DNA of 64,000 nt. It comes from Parastagonospora avenae f. sp. tritici 18332-5. Lineage: Eukaryota > Ascomycota > Dothideomycetes > Pleosporales > Phaeosphaeriaceae. Below, piece by piece: positions 1 to 9,846 of the stretch. A model generated the notes under the pieces. The model saw nothing but the letters and a program-made list of their open reading frames with translations, had not been told where the DNA came from and did no database searches. The stretch lies in contig JAFJTR010000018.1 of assembly GCA_022559985.1 (NCBI GenBank), positions 1-64,000 on the forward strand, written 5' to 3'. The stretch's first letter is position 1; each line of letters opens with the position of its first letter. The position numbers and the translations under genes are program-made.

Positions 1-96
1 CTGCTTGGACGCCGCGATCAGCGCGTCTGACCGCGTGACCGAGATCAGTGCGCCTGATCGCGTAGCTGAGGTATTGACGATACTTGTGATCCGACA
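1..96. repeat. Dispersed repeat, copy 1 (possible LTR or transposon end)
   Basis: This 96-bp block recurs at 62588-62683 with only a handful of differences, which look like transitions (C/T and G/A). Similarity stops abruptly after the shared terminal ccgaca. Read on the minus strand the block begins TGTCGGATCAC, compatible with the TG...CA ends of an LTR, but no primer binding site or second LTR is visible here. The copy runs off the left edge of the window, so its full length is unknown. Confidence 0.7.
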
Positions 97-738
97 GTAC
101 TATTCTCTAGTTCTCAATACCAAGGATACTATGGTCCACCACCGCAGGACAACGCACTAATAAGATCGAATATGCATCTATCAAACAGGCTAACTGACCA
201 AAATTACAACCCACGAAAACCTTCTGTTAAGGGAATACACAATGCACAAAAATCCCTTCCACCTTTGAATCAGCAGGAGCATTCGTTTTAAGGGCGCACT
301 AACCCACATTCTACAAATCAAGGAATTCACCACGAGCAAGAAGATGGTCTACCAGTCGGCCACAGCCCGCGACGCGATTCTCAAAAGCCACCGGACAAGA
401 TTAGAGATTTGATTTACGAAGGCCGTTATGCTGCATGTTACGGTGCAGAATCCGACTTTGAAACGGACAGAAAACAGGTAAATGTTCGTTACCGACCAAG
501 GACTATGGAGAAGCGGAGAAGGAATGACAAGAAGCCAGTTGTGGACCGAGAAGGAGAGAAGTAAGAACCTATAGATCTTAGTGAAGAGCAAGAGTCAATG
601 GGACGAGATGAAGGGGAGCATGTGAACATAGCTGGGGTAGACGGAATCGACTCTAACGACGTAGAGCAGGAAAAGCATAAATTCTTTAAGGAGAGGAGAC
701 GGCACAGAAGACAGACGAGGAAAGAATCTTGTGGTTGA
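72..738 (+). pseudogene. Decayed reading frame with two in-frame TAA stops
   Basis: One frame reads coherently from the edge of the repeat to TGA at 736-738 and is broken only by two TAA codons, near 289 and at 562-564. The readable product is hydrophilic: a Pro/Gln/Asn-rich first part, a segment around RDLIYEGRYAACYGAESDFE, then a charged tail with a basic patch (KERRRHRRQTRK). I do not recognise the family. TAA in place of CAA is what RIP-type C-to-T mutation produces, so a mutated transposon gag-like or host gene is possible. No reliable start codon was found; it may continue from the element to the left. Confidence 0.4.
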
Positions 739-1508
739 GTAAGGGATGTTGGATTGATCAAGCTCTATTCCACTTGAAGGTCATTGTTACTGAACATGAA
801 ATATATTCTTATGTGTCACAACCGCGCTCGTGTGTGTAGTCGATTTCTGCCTATAGGGGCGCAACACGTATCGTGACAAGTCGCTCTATTGTTCTTTCCC
901 CTCAAGCGTTTGTCCAGAATCGATCATGGCCACAGTATGTATGATTTGTGTGAAAATGCGAGTGTACTGCTGTGATGCATAGATTTCCAATAAATTAAAG
1001 GCTATCTTGTACTTTAACGATAACTTCAGGCGCATGCACCCAGAGCTGAGCTCTACATCTCGGAGTGGAAATGGAATGACGGTCCTGCTATCTGCATCAT
1101 AAAAGCTCCCTGTGGTGCCTAAAATGCAAATGTAAACGTAACACAAAGGCCATAGCTCTTTATCCTGACTATTGCAGTTGAGCCACGCTATCTAGATAGC
1201 GTCGGATTTGACTCCGGAAACAGTCACTACTACAGGGCGAAATCAAGTTCTTGACTCACGGCCATATCCCACTATGAAACGCAGAAGAGGTAGTCCTCTC
1301 GTTCGCGGAACCCACCTACGACGTTCACTGCGTCTGTCTAGTACCGAGAATGTCGCACAACTTTAATCATTATTCAACTCGCCGTACAGCGAACGCAGCA
1401 TGTATTTCCTCTCCACGGAAAAATGACTACAATTGTAGGAGAGCGGAACCTTCTCAAGGACAACCTGTATCGCTCTTCGCTCATGACTTGCCTCCTCAGT
1501 AGTACCAT
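739..1508. other. Intergenic, nothing recognised
   Basis: Short ORFs occur on both strands but none shows coding-like composition, homology or splice structure. I see no RNA gene and no repeat. Confidence 0.5.
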
Positions 1509-2102
1509 ATGTCGCCACGAGCTCAAACTTGGCCACTGAATGAACCCACCATGCCACCAACCATCCGCCAAAGCCAGAGCACCCAGTACGGATACCAAGA
1601 TTTTCTTCAGTCCTGGTGGGACTGTATCATTCTGGAATTTCCAAAGTGGGACAAAACAGTAGACCCACCCAAGATGTGTGCATCTGAGTACGGCCTTATC
1701 GAGCGACAAGGTAACGAAAACTACACTTTTTGAGAGGAACTGAAAGCTGCAGAGTTTGTCAGGATGTATGCCATTAAGCGTCATACTGTGAATGATTACC
1801 GAAATGCGGAGGAATGGATGAAGTTTGTCCAAGAAAAGGGTTTCAAGAGAGGCAAAATAATGTCGTTCTCCGAGGGTCGCGGATGTACGATGAACAGTGA
1901 GCTTGATAACTACCCTGGAAGAGAAATATGCTGACCCGCGGTAGTCTTAGAACATGTAGTACATTACGAGAAAGAAGTGAAAAAGGGCGAGGCAGATAGG
2001 CAAAATATTGTGTCATGTGATGAGGTGGATGAAGGTTATGAGACAGACCCCAGCCGGGTTGTGGTGGGTGAATGCGAAGAACCAGACTCAGACTCAGATT
2101 AG
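1509..2102 (+). pseudogene. Hypothetical protein gene interrupted by two TGA codons
   Basis: From ATG at 1509 a single frame runs to TAG at 2100-2102, broken by TGA at 1731-1733 and 1932-1934. The three segments read as one hydrophilic protein of about 197 codons: a Trp-containing part (FLQSWWDCIILEFPKWDK), a middle part rich in Lys/Glu and an acidic end (ECEEPDSDSD). TGA from CGA or TGG is a usual result of C-to-T decay. Introns that would remove the stops are not obvious. A RIP-affected or old gene copy is the simplest reading. The family is unknown, and no link to the upstream decayed frame is visible beyond shared orientation. Confidence 0.4.
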
Positions 2103-2148
2103 TTTTGTTTTTATTTGGTCTCTGAAGATCTTTGTACAATTATGTCTC

Positions 2149-2982
2149 TTACAAGCTTGCAATGTTCTTCTTCATAGTCTCCAGATCCTCCTCATCTGCA
2201 ACATCCAGACCCTCCTTCGCCAGTTTTTGAATCGCTTGATGCGCATCCTCATCGCCATCGAGAACATCGATCCAACCCTTCGCACCCTCCGTCTCCAACG
2301 CGGCGACTATCGCTTCTGCTGTAGTTGCGCGACTCGTCTTTCCACCGACACCGACCTTGCCTACTGTCACCCTACCTGCCTTCTCATCCGTCAACGTTCC
2401 TGGCCTCAAGCTGATCGCACAGAATTTGTCCTTCGCGCTAACTCCCTTCTTCTCTTCCTCAGAATATCTCTCCTTCGCCAATACCGTCAACACCTCATCG
2501 GCCGCAATCTTAGCCTTGTAATACGTCGGCAGAACTTCGTTATTGATCTTCTGCGCTGACTTCCAATCTTCATCGCTCCACCACGACGCCCTGCCACGTC
2601 GACTTGCCAGATACGATACGGTGAGGAATTTCTTCACACTCGGCGTGTGCACGCTAGCTCTGGTAAACGCAATCGCTGCATCGCGATCAACCGCGTAGGT
2701 CATCTCGGCGCCGCCTTTTCCAGCGGCGCCGGCACTCCAGATGACCCATGATGGTTTGACTTTGTCGATGATGGCTTGCGCGTCGGATTCAGATTTTACG
2801 TCGGAGACGCTGCTGACGAGGACATTGAGTTTGCCGGGGTGGTTCTTGCCGAGAGCTTCGATGGTGGGGCTTTGAGAGGCTGTGCGGATCATGGAGGTGA
2901 CGTTGTAGGATTTTGAGAGGAGAATAGGTGTGAGGAGCTGGGCAACCTTGCCGTGGCCGCCGATGAGGAGGATATTGGTCAT
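2149..2982 (-). CDS. NAD(P)-binding Rossmann-fold protein (atypical SDR / NmrA-like)
   Basis: Single-exon gene of 277 aa. The N-terminus has a beta-alpha-beta nucleotide site (MTNILLIGGHGKVAQ, GGxGxVA at about 8-14). A later WVIWSAGAAGKGG segment, and a Tyr-Lys pair in PTYYKAKIAADEV (about residue 166), resemble the YxxxK of extended or atypical SDR proteins. A substrate cannot be named. In this family such proteins act as oxidoreductases or as redox-sensing NmrA-like regulators. The gene stands alone; a TATATAA-like element lies about 125 bp upstream. Start, length and composition look intact. Confidence 0.8.
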   Translation of the reverse strand: MTNILLIGGHGKVAQLLTPILLSKSYNVTSMIRTASQSPTIEALGKNHPGKLNVLVSSVSDVKSESDAQAIIDKVKPSWVIWSAGAAGKGGAEMTYAVDRDAAIAFTRASVHTPSVKKFLTVSYLASRRGRASWWSDEDWKSAQKINNEVLPTYYKAKIAADEVLTVLAKERYSEEEKKGVSAKDKFCAISLRPGTLTDEKAGRVTVGKVGVGGKTSRATTAEAIVAALETEGAKGWIDVLDGDEDAHQAIQKLAKEGLDVADEEDLETMKKNIASL

Positions 2983-3932
2983 TATGATGGTTGATTGAGT
3001 GTGTTTGTAGGTGGTGATTTTGGAAGGTGTCTTAGTGGTCCGTCGATTACTGTGATTGCGGGGTGAGGTTTGACTTTAGACTACAATGCGTTTGAGCACT
3101 CCGGATTATATACCTGGCGAAAATGAAATGTTGAACGTTCTCTAGGCATATGTAATCATTCTGTTGGTAATCATTAGGGCAATGACGTCGTAGCCCGGTT
3201 CGGGCCGAGAACAGTGCGATCTACCAAAAGCTACCCGTTCATAGCACTGATTCTCCTCTCCATGGCTCGATTGCGTGACGAAACACAAACTCAATCCAAA
3301 ATACACAGCTTTTACATGCTGGGTATGATTCTGCGCACGTGCCTACCTAGCCATTGGCACAGTGCAGGGACAAAAGGATGCGGGCTGCCACGCGGCCGGC
3401 ACCAGACAGCACGGGCGTCTACAAAAAGAGCAACATGAAGATGATACTGGGCGAATTGCTTAAGCTTCCACTTCTCGAGCACTAGAATCAAAATTCATAA
3501 AGAGCATATGCGGATGCTTTTCGAACTGCGCGAGCATATGCCTCGCTTGCACACTGAGTTCTAGTGTTTCTTTGACATGTAGCGGCTGGCTCCATAGCAG
3601 ATGGGAGCCATACGAACCAATTGAGCCCGTGAATTCAAGAATTTGTATTGCGCCGCCAAGGGACGAACATTATAGTTTGCACAGTGGTCGGTGCCGTCGA
3701 AGTGAAAGAACAAACGTGCCAAAAAAGGGCAAAAATATAAGCATCCCCGAATCCACCACGCGATTGACTACCCAAACGAGGATCGAACCCTCGCCCACTA
3801 GCAATGATGAACAGAAGCGTGTGAAGGATAGTAGTTGAATGCATTTTCAGCAGTATTTCGATTGTGTTCGTAAAGACTTCGTAGTATAGTATTCAGGAAG
3901 TTCTGCACGGAGAAAGACAGCACGACCAAGCT
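2983..3932. other. Intergenic region, no convincing gene
   Basis: This stretch holds the promoter of the gene ending at 2149 plus about 700 bp with only short, unconvincing ORFs. A segment near 3770-3800 resembles a tRNA T-arm on the minus strand, but no tRNA can be folded around it. Confidence 0.5.
3103..3115 (-). promoter_or_regulatory. TATA-like element of the Rossmann-protein gene
   Basis: The minus strand reads GGTATATAATCC about 125 bp upstream of the ATG at 2982. It is placed as expected for a fungal TATA box; this is motif evidence only. Confidence 0.4.
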
Positions 3933-4835
3933 ATGCATTTATACCCCATGGTGACTCTTGCCTTCTGCATAATAACACGATCGAGTCACATGAAGACTTG
4001 TAGAACTAAACGATCTTCGAGGCGGCATCGTGTTGCGATGACTTCACTTACCTTCGATGACTGCAGGTATATGGACAAATCAACGACGAACAGGACTTGT
4101 GTAGCTGCATCCAACATTTCTCGGTGGTACAAAAGCGCAATACGATCTGGTAGGAGGGTTGGGGAAGCACGTGCAGACGTTGGCCCAACCGCACTTACCT
4201 TCTGCGTACGTAACAGCGCACGTACAAACAACAGCAACTTCTGCCTCTCACCTCACCCTCTTTCACACACGGCCCACACCAACAATGCATATTACCCCAA
4301 ATCTTATCTCACCTGCATCCCTTTAGCGGCGATCGACCCGCACGCCACTAATGATAGCAGCATAAGTAAGCTCACTGACCTCACTCCGCTTCTCTCTCTG
4401 ACAACAACCTCGCAGCGAGACCAAACATTACGGAGAGCTATTGAATGTGCTCTCCGTGCCGCCAGTAACATCCCACCTGCGGCAAGGGCGGCGACAACAA
4501 AACGCTACCATCTTGCGGTCGCACTGGACACATATCGCATGAAGCTCGCCAAAACATTACAGAGAGCTATTGAAGCTCTGCGGTGAGCTTCCAGAGCCGG
4601 TTCGAGGTGCCGCCGTCCGGGCCAGATGGATCCCCCATTGAGAAGGAGGTGGCTGTTTGCCACCTGACTGGTCGATGCCGAAGAAGAGCTGTGCTGAGGC
4701 TGCAACAATACGCCAGGTCGAAGTCGCTTCGGTGAGTAAGCTTTGTCAACCATGTTTGAACTTTTCGCTGACAATGACCTGGCTAGACATGCCTCTCTCA
4801 ACATTGCAAGATGTCGCTGTTCGATGGAGTGCTGA
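3933..4835 (+). CDS. Possible spliced hypothetical gene (uncertain model)
   Basis: Several coding-like pieces separated by good splice signals suggest a multi-exon gene, but I could not join them into one certain model. A piece reading RDQTLRRAIECALRAA...KTLQRAIEALR follows a likely intron (donor gtaagctc near 4366, acceptor ctcgcag near 4419). A second piece in another frame (about 4583-4730) reads VSFQSRFEVPPSGPDGSPIE and onward to a gtgagt donor near 4731. After the acceptor ctggctag near 4787 it continues HASLNIARCRCSMEC and stops at 4833-4835. An imperfect direct repeat (acattac.gagagctattgaa, near 4425 and 4553) sits inside. Antisense ORFs of similar length exist. The function is unknown and the first exon was not found. 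Confidence 0.25.
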
Positions 4836-5766
4836 GAGAGCTCGACCACACACATACCTGGGCCCGCTACACACTCCGTCCGCCTCAGCAGAGAACCGAC
4901 ACATCACAAACCGCAGTGTGAGGAAGTTTGGGCCTTTGGAATGTAGATGGAACCGGATGGGCTGGCTGCAACACCTAGACTCACCCGCACGGCATACGCA
5001 AGCTACATTTATCTGCCATTACCGCAATTCTATGGTTACCATCTACGATGGTCCAAAACAACGTGCCTCAACTTGCGTGACTGCTGAAAACGTTGCCCTC
5101 ACCTTGACTACTGTAAATCGGCTTATGCCACCCACCAAAGCCCTTCTTTCCGCTCGCCCGCCGTGGAGAATAGCGATGTCGTTGCCACTCCCCCTACACG
5201 GAAGCGGGGCGATAAGACTGGCAAACACACGTGATGGCGACCAACCGGAAGAATTTGATGCCTGGGTAAGACAGAGGAGCAGACCTTGACAGAGACACGC
5301 GACCTCGTTACTTGTTGAGAAGAAAGTGAGATTAAATATGGTGATATGGGAGGCTGACAAGGCCGATATGATAGGCCAGAATCGAGATAGAAGACACAAT
5401 AGATCGTAATAGTAGAAGCAGATGACATAAAGCGCCAATAGAGATAGACCGAGAGTATTAGAAACACGTACACTAAAACATAATGAGACCAGAAGAATGA
5501 GACATAGCTGAGTCTCCCGCAGCAATATGACGCCAGGACTGTCTATACTTTTTCGTGGTAGTGGAGACAATAAGAAATATAAGTAGATCTTTTCAGACAC
5601 CAGCTTACAGTGATGACAAATAACACCCGCCGCACAAGAATATGGGCCGTGATGAAACAACGACAAGGGAGGCAGAGAGAAGGCGCGCAATTAAAGAAGA
5701 GGATTTGGAAATATTAGTGGCGCAAAGAGAGATGGGAAGAGCTGGAGAGTGGAGGCTGCGCAACAA
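4836..5766. other. Intergenic, no convincing gene
   Basis: ORFs on both strands here (up to 215 codons on the minus strand) have irregular composition and no recognisable domains. 5320-5480 is A/G-rich with gata and aga runs. Confidence 0.45.
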
Positions 5767-7840
5767 TCATCGACGACTGTACATATCAGTATTGCTAGTG
5801 TCAAGGTGACTGGAACAAAAATCATGGCAGGCACTCACCTGTAGGCAGATTCGACTTGTGATCTGCGCTTCCGCTTTGTGTAGTCGTCCTGTTGATGTAA
5901 CTTCTCGTCGCCGTGATCAGCATCCTCGTAGCTTCTCTTTCGAGAGAAAGAATTGCCATTTCTGGTGAGTGTGGGACTGTCAGAGCCGTCTTCCTTTATG
6001 ACAGGCTTATCAGGCTCGAAATCAGAGCCAGCCATAGTATGGTTGCTACCCTCCGAAGGAGCGGGGCTTCCCCTAGAGCTGCCAATGCCTCCGCCTGTGT
6101 GTGTTTGGTTCCATGGACTATAACGCTGTGGAGCAGGCGGTGGTGGTGGTGGGGGAGGCACAGAATGCCGATAGCCGTTTGAGGTTGACAAAGAACCGTA
6201 CGGCCGTGCAGGTGGGCGCCTACTCTCGTGGTCTCTCGCTCCACCAAACGACTGTGACCTCGTGGGAGGCAGCGGCAGTCCCGATGGCAGCCTGATCTAG
6301 ATTAGTACAAATGACCCGATTGATTGAATGGACTTTACGGAGGAAGTGGGTCATACTTTCCAGGCACCGAGCCTTGTGTTTCATGGGCCATTGGAAAAGG
6401 TGGCTGTTCAGATCCTTCAACGGGCGGCTTAGGTGCGCCAGTGACGCCCAATTTGGCAAGGATATCTTCCTGCGCATCATGCGAAGGCGGCGATCGTTGC
6501 GATCCCGAAGACCTAGACCGAGAAGGTCCTTTGTTCGTAGATAGCACTTGCTCGAGATGATCCATCACACTCCAAGAAGCGTCTGGCATTTCCTCGTCGT
6601 CGTCTCCCTGATGGGCAATTGTCTCTTCGTCCGGGCGGTCGCGCTGAGCGATACAGTCCTCCAGAGACACTAGATTTTGTTGCATATCCTCGTCACTGAA
6701 GACAACAAAGATCGGATCGTCTTTGATGTGCTCCCAGTCGTCGGTTTGGCGAACATCCAAGAAAGCTTCGTGAGAATTCTCGGCCATGAAATAGACAGAC
6801 ACAGACTCTCCGTTGTCCAGCTTCTCCGGCGCAGGCTTCAAGGCTTGTTCCTCAGCCTCATCAAACGTGGACGGCAGTGCACGCGTCACCTGCTTTGCGG
6901 GATGCCAAATTATAACCCCCAGGCTGAGGTTGGGGTCCACGGGCTCGTTGCTCTTGGGCCAGATTGCACCTTCGAAATCGAAATCCCAATCATCCCAAGC
7001 GAGGAACAACTGCGGCCTCTCACCTGCTTTGCTCTCATCTATGGCACTGGATGGTTGCGAATTTACATGAGGCGTTTGTGCAGTGGCCATTTGCACCGAG
7101 GTGGGTGTCGGCGTGGAATTTGGATCATACCCCTGTGTAACAGCCTGTGGCGGCCCGTTGTAGGCATTGTACTGCTGGGCGGGCGGATACGACGCTTGCC
7201 CATTCGATGCTGGCCATCCTGGAGCTTGTCCGTAGGCCTGTTGATTAGCATTTGGGTCTATTGGAACAGACTGAGGGGGATAGCCTGGGTATCTACTTGC
7301 GGGAGGCGCGTATCCTTGCGGACCAGGGTGACTCTGAGGGTAAGGTTGATTCTGTGGATATCCTGGTTGGGGCCATTGAGGATTCTGTGCTTGCGGATAT
7401 GGTTGCTGAGGGTAGTTCGGTTGATGGGGAGGGCCATAGGCTTGTGGTGAGTAGCCTTGAGGTGTTGCAGGAGCGGTGTAGCCTTGATGTGGATAACCTG
7501 ACGGTGGAGGAGCGGTTTGTGCAAACCCTGGCTGTGGTGGCTGATACGAATGAGGAAACTGATTTGCACCAAACGGTCCTTGAGGCTGTGCAGGGCCACG
7601 ATATCCAGGTGGCGGAGGATAGCGGGTAATTATGGGATTGCCTTTCTTCTTTGGAGGCTGAATAATTGGCGGCCGCTGAGGTGGGCCAGGGGCTTGAAAC
7701 GGTGGACCAGGAGGATATTGCCCATAGCCAGGCTGTTGTCCATATTGAAATGGCGGCTGTTGACCGTATCCCGGCTGACCATTGGTATACGGCTGTGGAG
7801 GATACGGTGGAGCACCGGCCATAGGTCCGCTCCACGACAT
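5767..7840 (-). CDS. P/Q/Y-rich N-terminal fungal protein of unknown function
   Basis: Three exons: 7840-6357, 6291-5839 and 5776-5767, giving 648 aa in frame. Residues 1 to about 250 form a low-complexity Pro/Gln/Gly/Tyr-rich region with repeated PxGYxP and QPxYPQ units. A unique acidic domain follows (FLAWDDWDFDFEGAIWPK ... DDPIFVVFSDEDMQQNLVSLEDC), then a Ser/Arg- and Pro-rich tail with a basic KRKRRSQ motif that could be nuclear, ending in SAYSRR. The start at 7840 (MSWSGPMAG) is chosen over an upstream in-frame ATG at 7894 because the extra residues are hydrophobic and atypical. Intron 1 uses gtatga...atcag with a TACTAAT branch point. The last exon is only 10 nt. The prion-like N-terminus suggests RNA or transcription work, but that is inference. 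Confidence 0.75.
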
Positions 7841-8600
7841 TGAAGACGCAACGATCAATGTTTGCAAGAGCTGAAGAATGAAGGAAGAGCACAACTCTTA
7901 ACTTTCGATGATGTGGTGACGGAGTTTGAGGTGATACGCATGGGAACAGGAGGATTCCGTCAGCGTGGGGAAGTGATCGTTGGAGCGAAGGTGCGAGCTC
8001 AAATTTGGAACGACGCACGAGCCAAATCGATAGGGTGATTCAAGGTATCCACGGCAATTGCCTGTCGAGGTTGCCTGGGTGCCAAGGAGACTACCCTATC
8101 GGGAGAATTGGTCATGGGAAGCTAGCGGGAGAGCGTTGTTTGTAATGAAGACATGCAAGACACCGGGCTGCTGATGTGAGGAGAGCCAGCAGGAGAGCGC
8201 GACAGAAAACTGATGGCAAAGTTGAGAGAGCAAGAGACGAGCACAGAAAGACAGGCCGGGAAGGACTGCCGTGCGAGAGAAGAGAATGGAAGGTCCTGCA
8301 ACGGGTGAGGCGAACGCACTGGAGCGTGGATGCAGGTCGCGTTATGAGGTGAGGTCTGAATCTCGTAGTCACGTTTTTCTGGAGCTGAGCTTGGACCCCT
8401 GTTTCCGATTGCGAAGACCGCGAGCATCTTGCCGCACCCACTCGCTCACTCGCCCCCCGCCGCCTCGCTCGATAGCAAGTCTCGATGCGCCTCCGAGGAT
8501 GATTGTTCGATACCGGCACCTGTTAGCGACAAGTATAGACTCGAGACCCTGAGCCCGCCGCGCATGCAGCACCTCGCACACACGTGTTAGCAATACTACC
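7841..8600. other. Divergent promoter region
   Basis: About 760 bp lie between the start of the P/Q/Y-rich gene (minus) and ppg1 (plus), presumably holding both promoters. No TATA box or convincing ORF stands out. Confidence 0.5.
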
Positions 8601-9667
8601 ATGCCCGGACTTCCGTGTACGTCAGTCGCCGGCGCCCCTCACGCGACCCGTCGTGAGCATGTACTGACCTCCCACAGCCACCGTAGACCTCGATGAGTGT
8701 ATATCGCGCCTCTCCAAGAAGGAGCTGCTGGCCGAATCGGTAGTCGAGGCAATATGCGCCAAGACGAAAGAGCTGCTTATGAAGGAGAGCAATGTGGTGC
8801 ATATCCGAGCGCCAGTCACGGTCGTGGGTGATATCCATGGCCAGTTCTTCGACATGATGGAGATATTCAAAATTGGCGGCCCTTGTCCAGACACAAACTA
8901 TCTGTTTCTAGGTACGACGGTGGCTCGCAGACACCTGTAACTTGCAAGGCTGACTCGTCACAGGTGACTATGTCGATCGCGGCCTCTTCTCTGTGGAAAC
9001 CATATCCCTCCTCGTATGCCTGAAGCTACGTTATCCACACCGGGTCCATCTCATCCGCGGAAATCACGAGTCTCGCGGAGTAACCCAGTCATACGGCTTC
9101 TACACCGAGTGCTCGCGTAAATATGGCAATGCAAGCGTCTGGCACTATTTTACCGATATGTTCGATTTCCTCACACTTTCTGTCGTTATCAACGACCAAA
9201 TCTTTTGCGTACATGGCGGCCTGTCACCCTCGATCCATTCTATCGATCAAATTAAGATCATCGACCGCTTCCGAGAGATACCCCACGAAGGGCCCATGGC
9301 GGACCTGGTGTGGAGCGATCCAGATCCCGAACGAGACGAATTTTCCCTTAGCCCAAGAGGTGCGGGGTACACGTTCGGGGCACAGGTCGTCAAGAAGTTC
9401 TTGGAGGTGAACGGAATGTCGCACATTCTACGAGCTCATCAGCTTTGTCAGGAAGGTTACCAGGTCCTCTACGATGATCGACTGAGTACCGTATGGAGTG
9501 CGCCAAACTACTGTTACCGGTGTGGAAACATGGCGAGCGTGCTGGAAGTTAGCGATACCGGCGAGCGATTCTTCAACGTTTTTGACGCAAGTCCCGACAA
9601 CGACGTGCATCGCGCAGAGCAACAACAACAACAAGGAAAGGAGGTGACGACGGAATACTTCCTATGA
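8601..9667 (+). CDS. ppg1: PP2A-like serine/threonine phosphatase Ppg1
   Basis: Three exons: 8601-8616, 8678-8911 and 8964-9667, giving 317 aa. All PPP-family metal and catalytic motifs are present: GDIHGQF, GDYVDRG, RGNHE and HGGLSP. The sequence around VHIRAPVTVVGDIHGQF and RFREIPHEGPMADLVWSDP fits the Ppg1 branch better than PP2A, PP4 or Sit4. The C-terminus TEYFL resembles the methylatable PP2A-type tail. It is shorter than yeast Ppg1, lacking most of its C-terminal extension. Known role: Ppg1 works in the Far/STRIPAK-like complex and in glycogen control, and it restrains mitophagy in yeast. The first exon is 16 nt and codon 6 is split by the intron. Confidence 0.92.
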
Positions 9668-9846
9668 TACCCACGCATGGCGACGCATCATGGCTCGAGC
9701 CAGGTTTATGGCACTGCGGTTGCTTATTCGCTACCTATGTTGGCTATATACTGTCGCCCAGACATGCTTATGTACAGCTGTAGAATATATGAAGCGATGC
9801 AACATTGACAATTTAGAGGAACGGTGTTAATCATGTCGCTTGTCCG

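Noticed and set aside
3760..3840. tRNA-like T-arm on the minus strand (gaggatcgaaccctcg on the plus strand)
   Set aside because: The hairpin pairs well, but the loop is off the usual TTCRANY register, and no matching acceptor or anticodon stem lies within 60-100 bp.
5043..5690. 215-codon minus-strand ORF
   Set aside because: Irregular Leu/Ser/Cys-rich composition, overlaps other ORFs on both strands, no domain seen.
6677..7629. Long plus-strand ORFs opposite the P/Q/Y-rich gene
   Set aside because: Antisense shadows of the low-complexity coding region; composition is an artefact of the repeats.
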